Shown piece by piece: positions 8,192 to 14,349 of a stretch of DNA of 17,335 nucleotides (position 1 is the first letter of the stretch; every line of letters starts with the position of its first letter). Position numbers and translations under genes: made by a program. The notes beneath the pieces were generated by a model. The model did no database searches, was not told the origin of the DNA, and was given only the letters and a program-made list of their open reading frames with translations. Source of the DNA: an uncultured Ignavibacteria bacterium (GTDB lineage: Bacteria; Bacteroidota; Ignavibacteria; Ignavibacteriales; Melioribacteraceae); assembly GCA_937930275.1 (NCBI GenBank), contig CALGLM010000245.1:1-17335 (forward strand). Reading direction: 5' to 3'.

Positions 8192-9277
8192 TTATTTTAG
8201 TATAATAAACTGATATGTTTCAGTCATTGTTTCTTTAAATTGTGTTTGGAAACTTACTCTAAGCTTAACTTCTTGCTGTCCGCAATCTTCCAAAGCATTA
8301 ATATAATCTTGATTTACGTTAACATGTACAAACGAAAAAGCCCCTTTAGAAGGAACATCTGCAATAACATCCTTCACAAATTCCGGGGGTTCAGATGTAA
8401 CGTTAACACTTTTAAGCATAGGTAATGCAGTTACAAAAGTACCGTCTTCTGACCTGTTAAAATAACCGTAAGGTAATCTAAAAATTGAAGTATTATAGGC
8501 ACTTACAACTAAAGGTTGTTTTCCTGCCTTTACATCAGCTTCCGTTGATAATAATACTAAATTCTTAAACAATGTTAACTTCTTAACCGAAGTTGTCCAA
8601 TTAGTACTTTCTACAGTCCCGTCTTTCTTCTGATATTTAAATTCTTTTCCGTTGTACTTGCCAACTATTTTCAGTTTTGTTCCAACCATACCTATTTCCG
8701 AAAACCATTTATCCAAAGTAACTATAGGTCCTTTTCCTTCTTCAAGCACTGCACCCGAATTATCATTGTAAATAGTATAAGTATATAAGTTGAAGTCTGT
8801 ATATTCAAGAGTTGCAAAACTGAAAGTTACTTTTTCGTTATACAAATATTCCGGACGAAGACTTAGCGGTGCTGCCAAAATCGGATTTTTTACTTCAAGT
8901 CGTGAAATTCTTTCCCCTTTTTGTGGTCCGGTCTCGCTTACTGCATCAATCTTTATTCTTACAAAGTACGTCCCCGGTTCGTCAATTGTTTCAAAGCACG
9001 AAAAAGTTACAAGTACGCTTCTTTGTCCCCGCAACTTCTCTTGCATTTTATCAGGCGATGGATCTTGATTTAACTCTTTAATCTGACGAATTACGCCCAT
9101 ATTGGAGTTAAGCAATTCAGCTTCAATTTTAACTGACTTAATATTAGTTAGAACAATTTCCTTGTTACCGGGTACTTTAAATTTTTGCATCGTTACCAAG
9201 TTTAAAGTATCGGTAACTTTACCCTGTGCAAAAATTTGTGCTGCTATAAAAATTAAAAATAGTAATTTATTTTTCAT
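8192..9277 (-). CDS. Periplasmic protein, candidate separate C-terminal part of a split GldM
   Basis: A 361-residue exported protein. The signal peptide MKNKLLFLIFIAAQIFA is followed by Gln18 at the likely cleavage site. No further membrane helix is visible. The mature part is rich in short beta strands and looks like consecutive Ig-like domains, with two Cys (94 in SCFE, and one in EDCGQQ near the C-terminus). It lies 15 bp after the membrane-anchored GldM-like gene and has its own GAGGAA ribosome binding site and export signal, so it is a real separate protein and not a frameshift product. Canonical GldM is about 510-520 residues with one membrane helix and four periplasmic domains; the two proteins here total 561. 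The split-GldM assignment rests on position, size and domain style, not on recognised residue identity. Alternatively it is an unrelated periplasmic accessory. Confidence 0.6.
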   Translation of the reverse strand: MKNKLLFLIFIAAQIFAQGKVTDTLNLVTMQKFKVPGNKEIVLTNIKSVKIEAELLNSNMGVIRQIKELNQDPSPDKMQEKLRGQRSVLVTFSCFETIDEPGTYFVRIKIDAVSETGPQKGERISRLEVKNPILAAPLSLRPEYLYNEKVTFSFATLEYTDFNLYTYTIYNDNSGAVLEEGKGPIVTLDKWFSEIGMVGTKLKIVGKYNGKEFKYQKKDGTVESTNWTTSVKKLTLFKNLVLLSTEADVKAGKQPLVVSAYNTSIFRLPYGYFNRSEDGTFVTALPMLKSVNVTSEPPEFVKDVIADVPSKGAFSFVHVNVNQDYINALEDCGQQEVKLRVSFQTQFKETMTETYQFIILK

Positions 9278-9292
9278 TATAGTTCCTCTATT

Positions 9293-9895
9293 TTAGAACC
9301 TAAATTCCGAAGCCGCCTTCTGCACTCCGCCTAAAGCTTTTGCATGTATAACAAAAGTTTCGGGTTTTGTTTTTACATTTAACTTGTTTTCTTCTTGCAT
9401 CATTTTATTGAATTCTGCAACTAAGCCCGGAATTGCAGCCATATACGAAGGAGCCGTACGTACAACTTCCGCATAAACCGTAAATACATAATCCCCTTCT
9501 CTATCGAATGCACCAATAAATATAGCATTTCCGGTTGAATCTTTTTGTAAAATAAAATTACCCGGAATGCTTTCGGTAGTTATAGAGCTTGGAAAACCCA
9601 TAGGTCTTGATTTTGAATTCGGTGAAACTTCAACCGTATATTTTACATTTTTCTTTTCCTGCTCGGATACTAACCCGCTTGCAGTTATCATAACATTGAA
9701 CTTATTATCTTTTTTAATTTCAAAATCGGTTGAATTGGCAACCTTTAGCTGAACCTCATCTTTATATATTGTTTTAAGCATCTCTTTTCTAACAGCTTCT
9801 TGAGCTTCATCCAATTCATCCCTTTCGGTAATTACAATTAACAACTCGGTAATAAGTACAACATAAAGAATAAAATAAACCATGTTTTTTTTCAT
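9293..9895 (-). CDS. gldM: GldM-like inner-membrane motor protein, short form
   Basis: A 200-residue protein with one N-terminal membrane helix (about 5-23), no cleavage site after it, then an acidic helix (TERDELDEAQEAVRKEML) and a single beta-rich periplasmic domain (about 48-190). This matches the start of GldM/PorM, whose lone helix packs with five GldL subunits and whose periplasmic domains carry energy to the outer membrane. Lys2/Lys3 precede the helix where Flavobacterium GldM has functional Arg9, and Glu17 sits inside the predicted helix, an unusual buried charge. It is much shorter than canonical GldM; the remaining domains may be the next gene's product. GAGGAT lies about eight bases before the ATG, and the gene follows gldL by 28 bp. 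The family call rests mainly on topology and pairing with gldL. Confidence 0.55.
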   Translation of the reverse strand: MKKNMVYFILYVVLITELLIVITERDELDEAQEAVRKEMLKTIYKDEVQLKVANSTDFEIKKDNKFNVMITASGLVSEQEKKNVKYTVEVSPNSKSRPMGFPSSITTESIPGNFILQKDSTGNAIFIGAFDREGDYVFTVYAEVVRTAPSYMAAIPGLVAEFNKMMQEENKLNVKTKPETFVIHAKALGGVQKAASEFRF

Positions 9896-9923
9896 GGCAG
9901 TAAATCCTCATTTAATTTGCAAA

Positions 9924-10454
9924 TTAATTTTTAATTGAATCTTTCATCATTTGAATTGCTTGCAAATTAGCAAGTTGTATTTTTTGTAATTTTTTAGAAA
10001 GTTCTTCAAATTTTGTTAAGTAGTTATCAATTGTTCTAATTTCTTCATCTGCCATGGTTTTTAATTGTTGCATCTCATCTCTAAACTGAGGTACTTTTGA
10101 AGACATTGTCGGTTCTACTTTAGCTTCATGATGAGCTTCGGGACCATGACCATGCATTTCTTCCGGTGTAAAAAATGTAACAATAGCTAAAATAAAAAGT
10201 AAGAAAAATTCTAAAAACAAAGCACCCATAACAAAACTTGGATCAATTTTACTATCTGTACCTATTAAAAATGAAGGGACAACTGCCAACTCCCCGGCTA
10301 CCTTTCCTAAACCACGTAATCCGACCACAATAATTAATATAGCGGCACCCATATAAACAATGCCCATTACGTTATTAGAATAGTTAGGTATAAATTCATA
10401 TACCATATACTTACCAAAAGCAGTTTTTGGTGTGTTTGCTTTTTTCTCAGACAC
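9924..10454 (-). CDS. gldL: GldL-like inner-membrane motor protein
   Basis: A 176-residue protein with two membrane helices (about 27-48 and 73-96) joined by a periplasmic loop, then a cytoplasmic tail with a coiled-coil-like helix (about 122-176). GldL/PorL forms the pentameric proton channel that drives type IX secretion and gliding. Glu82 in helix 2 (ALFLEFFLL) matches in context the essential Glu49 of Flavobacterium johnsoniae GldL. The tail begins with a His-rich stretch, HGHGPEAHHE (101-110), which is unusual. It is shorter than typical GldL (about 210-220 residues), mainly in the tail. The start is GTG, backed by a strong GGAGG five bases upstream. First gene of the left operon, separated by 115 bp from the gene upstream. 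Confidence 0.7.
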   Translation of the reverse strand: MSEKKANTPKTAFGKYMVYEFIPNYSNNVMGIVYMGAAILIIVVGLRGLGKVAGELAVVPSFLIGTDSKIDPSFVMGALFLEFFLLFILAIVTFFTPEEMHGHGPEAHHEAKVEPTMSSKVPQFRDEMQQLKTMADEEIRTIDNYLTKFEELSKKLQKIQLANLQAIQMMKDSIKN

Positions 10455-10459
10455 GGTTT

Positions 10460-10464
10460 CCTCC
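10460..10464 (-). promoter_or_regulatory. Ribosome binding site for the GTG start of gldL
   Basis: GGAGG, continued by AAACC, leads directly to the GTG at 10454. The spacing is ideal and decides a non-ATG start. Confidence 0.75.
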
Positions 10465-10503
10465 GATTAAGTTTTTTTAATTGTAATTTATGTATTAGCT
10501 TGT

Positions 10504-10531
10504 AAAATATAAATAAAAAATCAAAATGCAA
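10504..10531 (-). promoter_or_regulatory. Possible promoter of the gldL operon
   Basis: The 115-bp gap before gldL holds TTGCAT (10531-10526) and, 16 bases later, TATTTT (10509-10504); a TATATT lies at a 14-base spacing. The same TTGCAT hexamer is used in the candidate tRNA promoter. The region is very AT-rich, so chance matches are likely, but this is the largest gap in the left block and the natural place for a promoter. No hairpin terminator for the upstream gene is evident here. Confidence 0.3.
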
Positions 10532-10569
10532 AATAAAAATTGTATAAAAAAATTAATTTGTTAACTATA

Positions 10570-12168
10570 TCACACATTTTTTTCAAACCAACCAAAAAAC
10601 TCATTCAGCGAATCTTTAATTTTGGGTTCAACGTAGTTAAAATTAACTCCTCTCGGCGTAATTTCCCAAAATTCTTCGTCCAAAGTCTGAAAAATTGTCT
10701 CTTTAATTTTGTTTATTCTGCTTAAAGGTTCAACTTGCATATCCTCATAAATAATTTTTGCAAGTTCTAAATCACCTTTCATTATATAGTAACCGGCTAA
10801 TTTTGCTTGTGCTATCCTAACACCAATTAGTGATTTTTCTTTTTGAGAGTTTGCATCAGAGGCTTGTTCTAAAGGTTCATCCAAAGTTAAAAATAGGGTA
10901 AGTAAATCTAATTTATTTTTTACATTTTTTTCATATGCTATTTGATTTATTCTGCATAAATCGTGGGCAGCCGTTTCTAAAATAAATAATACTGAATATT
11001 TGTTAGCTTCCTGCCCGTAAAACTTAAAGTAAAAAGATATTTTTTCTACTTCTTTTGGATATGAATCTAATAAATACTCTGCTATCATCCTATATTGTTC
11101 AAATGCGTTAAATGCCGAGCGCGGATCTCTTGCCGTAATAGCATATCTTAAATAAGAATTAAAATATTGAAAAACCGTATGCAATGCATGAATGTCTTTA
11201 TTAATTATAAATACTTCGGCAAGAAGTTTTGAATACACTAAAACACCGCTTGCAACATCCCTTAATGTAAGCTTCGAATTATTATAAATTAACTCGTATA
11301 ACCTAAATACTTTCCTTTCCAAATAAGTATGCTTCGCTTCAATTTTCTTCATTACAAATTCCGAGTAATTAGAAAAATCGGGGTCTAAGTATTCATTGCC
11401 GGTTAAATTAAACCAATTGGAAGGCATACCGCTCTTTCTTTTACTGTACTCAGATAAAATATCCTTAAGAACGCTTAAACACATTAACGGAACTGCTCTA
11501 TCACCCTGGTAAACTGAATTTAACGCAATATCACCGATAAAGTTAATATGATTATTTACGCTTTCTTTCATTTCAGGCGCGTATTCAAGTCTGCCGGTAT
11601 TTATTTCATCTATTAAATTTATAGTTTTATGTTTAACATAATTTAAAAAATTACCCGGACGCAAAAAGTTAAATACATAACTAAAATGAGGGATGACCAT
11701 TAATAAACTTAAAGAAATTAGAGATACTGTTACCGCAATACTAAATAGTGGGATAAATTCTTCCGTTAAAGTGTTTATTACTAAAACCGTATTTGTTCCC
11801 GTAATAACAAATAAGGCAATTAATGCAATATTCACTTTATTACTAATAAACAATTCCATGATATTGGAAGAATATTTATTTGCAGCTAATTGAACAACAA
11901 TTGCTATTGCTGTAATTTCAATACCCAAAATTGCGGTAACAACTTCACCTAAACCGCTTAACGTATTAGCTAAAACATCAACATCATTACTAAATATTCT
12001 ATGTAAGAAGATTGTTTTATTGCCGATTAAAAAGACGTCAATAAAACGATTAATAAAAAATATTAAGAGACTTAAAAGCAGCAATTTAAAGAAAGGAAAA
12101 GCAAAGAACAATAAAACGTTCCTCCATTCTTGCTTCAATTCATATACCTTTTCCTTGCTTTTACTCAT
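10570..12168 (-). CDS. DUF2254-like membrane protein with long helical C-terminal domain
   Basis: A 532-residue integral membrane protein. Four predicted helices lie at about 18-48, 74-95, 112-132 and 138-160. Between helices 2 and 3 the segment ITAIAIVVQLAANKYSS, and the overall four-helix layout, resemble the DUF2254 family, where a comparable Q.AS..FSPR segment is found. Family function is unknown. Residues from about 180 to 532 are a long, mostly alpha-helical, presumably cytoplasmic domain with repeated helix pairs (for example AKLAGYYIMKGDLELAKIIYEDM, tetratricopeptide-like in style), longer than I expect for the family. The ATG at 12168 has only a weak TGGAAA before it. A candidate promoter and a perfect inverted repeat lie just upstream. 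It is probably its own unit between the tRNA terminator and the gldL operon, though read-through into gldL is possible. Confidence 0.65.
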   Translation of the reverse strand: MSKSKEKVYELKQEWRNVLLFFAFPFFKLLLLSLLIFFINRFIDVFLIGNKTIFLHRIFSNDVDVLANTLSGLGEVVTAILGIEITAIAIVVQLAANKYSSNIMELFISNKVNIALIALFVITGTNTVLVINTLTEEFIPLFSIAVTVSLISLSLLMVIPHFSYVFNFLRPGNFLNYVKHKTINLIDEINTGRLEYAPEMKESVNNHINFIGDIALNSVYQGDRAVPLMCLSVLKDILSEYSKRKSGMPSNWFNLTGNEYLDPDFSNYSEFVMKKIEAKHTYLERKVFRLYELIYNNSKLTLRDVASGVLVYSKLLAEVFIINKDIHALHTVFQYFNSYLRYAITARDPRSAFNAFEQYRMIAEYLLDSYPKEVEKISFYFKFYGQEANKYSVLFILETAAHDLCRINQIAYEKNVKNKLDLLTLFLTLDEPLEQASDANSQKEKSLIGVRIAQAKLAGYYIMKGDLELAKIIYEDMQVEPLSRINKIKETIFQTLDEEFWEITPRGVNFNYVEPKIKDSLNEFFGWFEKNV

Positions 12169-12181
12169 TTTCCAATACCGA

Positions 12182-12211
12182 TTATTTGTATTAACTAATT
12201 AATACAAATAA
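12182..12211. promoter_or_regulatory. Perfect 13-bp inverted repeat, candidate operator or leader hairpin
   Basis: Arms TTATTTGTATTAA (12182-12194) and TTAATACAAATAA (12199-12211) are exactly complementary around a 4-base centre, CTAA. It ends 13 bases before the ATG at 12168 and covers the candidate -10 box TATTAA. It has no run of T after it, so it is not an intrinsic terminator. It could bind a dimeric regulator, or fold in the RNA near the ribosome site. Confidence 0.6.
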
Positions 12212-12225
12212 ACTGAAAAAGTCAA
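12199..12225 (-). promoter_or_regulatory. Possible promoter of the DUF2254-like gene
   Basis: TTGACT (12225-12220) is followed after 15 bases by TATTAA (12204-12199), which lies inside the right arm of the inverted repeat. The -35-like box is close to consensus; the spacing is short by two bases. Confidence 0.35.
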
Positions 12226-12261
12226 TTAATTTTTAAGTAAAATATTAATCTTTGCTTTAAA

Positions 12262-12292
12262 ATAAAAAAGCAACTGTCGGTATCAGTTGCTT
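12262..12292 (-). terminator. Intrinsic terminator after tRNA-Phe
   Basis: On the minus strand AAGCAACTG and CAGTTGCTT pair perfectly (9 bp) around the loop ATACCGA, and the stem runs into a T tract (TTTTTTATT). It begins 10 bases after the tRNA 3' end, so it ends the tRNA transcript and isolates it from the DUF2254-like gene. Confidence 0.85.
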
Positions 12293-12302
12293 AAAAGTTA
12301 CG

Positions 12303-12375
12303 TGGGCAGAGACGGAATCGAACCGCCGACACAAGGATTTTCAGTCCTTTGCTCTACCGACTGAGCTATCTGCCC
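12303..12375 (-). tRNA. tRNA-Phe (anticodon GAA)
   Basis: A 73-base cloverleaf. The acceptor stem GGGCAGA/TCTGCCC is perfect and the D stem is GCTC/GAGC. The anticodon stem AAGGA/TCCTT carries the loop CTGAAAA, giving GAA. The T stem GGCGG/CCGTC (one G-T pair) carries the loop TTCGATT. The discriminator is A. CCA is not encoded (ACG follows), so it must be added by the nucleotidyltransferase. Confidence 0.97.
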
Positions 12376-12390
12376 TTAAAAACGTCTCCA

Positions 12391-12419
12391 AAATTAATAA
12401 ATTTTTATTAATAATGCAA
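12391..12419 (-). promoter_or_regulatory. Possible tRNA-Phe promoter with an AT palindrome
   Basis: TTGCAT (12419-12414) is followed after 17 bases by TAATTT (12396-12391), which would place the transcript start a few bases before the tRNA. The spacer contains a perfect palindrome, ATTAATAAA and TTTATTAAT around two bases (12393-12412). An alternative reading is that the outer arms AAAAACGT (12378-12385) and ACGTTTTT (12420-12427) make a weak terminator for argF. Confidence 0.35.
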
Positions 12420-12447
12420 ACGTTTTTTTATATTTTATTATTTTTTT

Positions 12448-13380
12448 TTACATTACCAAAGCCATTATAGCTTTTTGAACGTGTAACCTATTTTCTGCTT
12501 CATCAAATATTACAGAATTAACGGAATCGGCAACTTCATTCACCACTTCGTCACCTCTATGTGCAGGTAAACAATGCATAAAAATATAGTCTGATTTTGC
12601 ATTTTTTACTAATTCCGGATTAACTTGATATCTAATAAATTTTTTCTTTCTTTCTTCTGCTTCTTTTTCTTGTCCCATGCTTGCCCAAACATCCGTATAA
12701 ACAATGTCGGCATCTTTTACCGCTTCAATCGGATCTTCGGTTATTACAACTTTGCTTCCCATATAAGCAGCATTTTTATTGGCATTATTTACAATTACTT
12801 CGTTCGGAGTATAACCGCTCGGTGACGAGATATATACGTTCATACCAACTTTTGAGCACCCGTGCAAAATGCTATGTGCCATATTGTTACCATCACCTAT
12901 ATAGGCAAACTTTAATCCGCGTAACTGTTTCTTTTTCTCTAAAATCGTAAATAAATCAGTTAGAACTTGACACGGATGTAATAAATCGGTTAACCCGTTA
13001 ATTACCGGTATGCTTGCATATTTAGCCAGCTCTTCAACATCCGAATGCGCAAATGTTCTAATCATTATACCGCTTAGATATCTTGAAAGAACTTTAGCCG
13101 TATCTGCAACAGATTCACTTTTACCTAATTGAAGGTCGTTAGGACCGAAGTACATACCTATTCCACCTAACTGATAAATTCCTGTCTCAAACGAAATTCT
13201 TGTTCTTGTAGAGGGTTTAGTAAAAATCATACCTAAAGTTTTACCTTCCAAAACTTTGTGAGTGCGACCAATATAATTATCCTCTTTTAAAGTTTTTGCA
13301 ACTTCAAATATTTGATAAATCTCTTCTAATGTTAAATCGTTTATCGAAATAAGGTCTTTTCCTTTCATGTTAACAGCCAT
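12448..13380 (-). CDS. argF: Ornithine carbamoyltransferase
   Basis: A 310-residue cytosolic enzyme that makes citrulline from ornithine and carbamoyl phosphate (or the reverse). The carbamoyl-phosphate site STRTR is at 57-61, QLGKSES at 84-90, the RTFAHS segment at 108-113 and HPCQ at 135-138. The ornithine-specific DVWASMG is at 230-236 and the catalytic HCLP at 269-272. These motifs separate it from aspartate and YgeW-type carbamoyltransferases. Length is normal. AGGAG lies six bases before the ATG. It follows carbamate kinase by 18 bp and is the last gene of the operon. Pairing with carbamate kinase suggests either a catabolic role (ATP from citrulline) or use of kinase-derived carbamoyl phosphate; no arginine deiminase gene is in view to decide. 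Confidence 0.95.
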   Translation of the reverse strand: MAVNMKGKDLISINDLTLEEIYQIFEVAKTLKEDNYIGRTHKVLEGKTLGMIFTKPSTRTRISFETGIYQLGGIGMYFGPNDLQLGKSESVADTAKVLSRYLSGIMIRTFAHSDVEELAKYASIPVINGLTDLLHPCQVLTDLFTILEKKKQLRGLKFAYIGDGNNMAHSILHGCSKVGMNVYISSPSGYTPNEVIVNNANKNAAYMGSKVVITEDPIEAVKDADIVYTDVWASMGQEKEAEERKKKFIRYQVNPELVKNAKSDYIFMHCLPAHRGDEVVNEVADSVNSVIFDEAENRLHVQKAIMALVM

Positions 13381-13398
13381 ATTAACTCCTATCTAAAT

Positions 13399-14349
13399 TT
13401 ATTCCTTGTTTTGTATTATATGAGTACCACTATTCCTATCTCTAAGTTGTTTAGATTCGGTAATAATTGTCTCTTTACCCCCATTCTCCACAAAATTGAT
13501 AGCTGCCAATACTTTTGGTCCCATACTTCCGCCTGCAAAATGACCTTGGTTATAATACTCTTTTGCTTCGTCTAAAGTAACATACTCCAACTTTTTTTGA
13601 TCTTTTGTATTAAAATTGATGTAAGCATACGGAACGTCAGTAAGAATAAAAAATGCATCTGCTCCTATTTCACGGGCTAACAATGCACTTGCAAGATCTT
13701 TATCAATTACGGCTTCAACGCCTTGTAATTTTTTATTCTCATCACAGTAAACAGGAACTCCGCCTCCTCCTACCGCAATAACAATATTCCCCTTTTGAGC
13801 CAAATTTTTAATAATTTTTTTATTAAGAACATCTAAAGGTTTTGGCGATGGCACAACTCTTCTCCATCCTCTTTTTCTTGGATCTTCTTTAAAAACAAAA
13901 CCATTAGCTTTAGTTAATAAATCTGCTTCTTCTTTTAAATAAAAAGCTCCAACCGGTTTAGTAGGATTTTTGAAGGCACTATCATTAATATCTACTAAAA
14001 CTTGTGAAACCAAAGTAACAACATTTTTTTTAAGTTTATACTCAGTTACAATATTTTGCATCTGCCTTTCAATCATATAACCGATTCCTCCTTGGGAATC
14101 GGCTACACAAATATCTAAAGGCATCTTTGGAATTTTATAATTATTATAACCGGCTTCGTTCCTTAATAAAATATTACCTACTTGAGGTCCGTTACCATGA
14201 GTAATAATTATATTATACCCGTCTTCAATTAAGCCGAGTAAATTTAAACATGTATCATAAGTATTTTTTTCTTGCTGTTGTATAGTTCCTAATTCATCTC
14301 CGCGTAAAAGTGCATTGCCGCCAAATGCAACAACAGCTAATTTTTTCAT
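13399..14349 (-). CDS. arcC: Carbamate kinase
   Basis: A 316-residue cytosolic enzyme of the amino-acid kinase fold that interconverts carbamoyl phosphate + ADP and carbamate + ATP. Visible family marks are AFGGNALL (8-15), HGNGPQVGN (51-59), PLDICVADSQGGIGYMI (77-93), VVPSPKP, the GGGGVPV loop, GVEAVIDKDLASALLA and SMGPKV near the C-terminus. Length is typical. AAGGAA lies five bases before the ATG, and the start overlaps the stop of the upstream GTPase gene by four bases (ATGA), indicating translational coupling. Its neighbour argF uses or supplies the same carbamoyl phosphate. Confidence 0.95.
   Translation of the reverse strand: MKKLAVVAFGGNALLRGDELGTIQQQEKNTYDTCLNLLGLIEDGYNIIITHGNGPQVGNILLRNEAGYNNYKIPKMPLDICVADSQGGIGYMIERQMQNIVTEYKLKKNVVTLVSQVLVDINDSAFKNPTKPVGAFYLKEEADLLTKANGFVFKEDPRKRGWRRVVPSPKPLDVLNKKIIKNLAQKGNIVIAVGGGGVPVYCDENKKLQGVEAVIDKDLASALLAREIGADAFFILTDVPYAYINFNTKDQKKLEYVTLDEAKEYYNQGHFAGGSMGPKVLAAINFVENGGKETIITESKQLRDRNSGTHIIQNKE

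Noticed and set aside
9278..9295. The two GldM-like genes as one gene broken by a frameshift
   Set aside because: The second gene has its own GAGGAA site, ATG and cleavable signal peptide, which a frameshifted middle of a protein would not show.
8790..9296. Plus-strand open frames opposite the GldM-like C part
   Set aside because: They are shadows of an exported protein with a clear signal peptide and ribosome site on the minus strand.
12303..12375. tRNA-Phe as an integration site for a mobile element
   Set aside because: No duplicated tRNA 3' end, integrase or change in gene character is seen on either side.
12625..12950. Plus-strand open frames opposite argF
   Set aside because: They lie fully within the well-supported argF coding region on the other strand and have no domain or ribosome-site support.
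12448..14349. A complete arginine deiminase (arcABC) operon
   Set aside because: arcC and an ornithine carbamoyltransferase are present but no arginine deiminase or arginine/ornithine antiporter is in the window.
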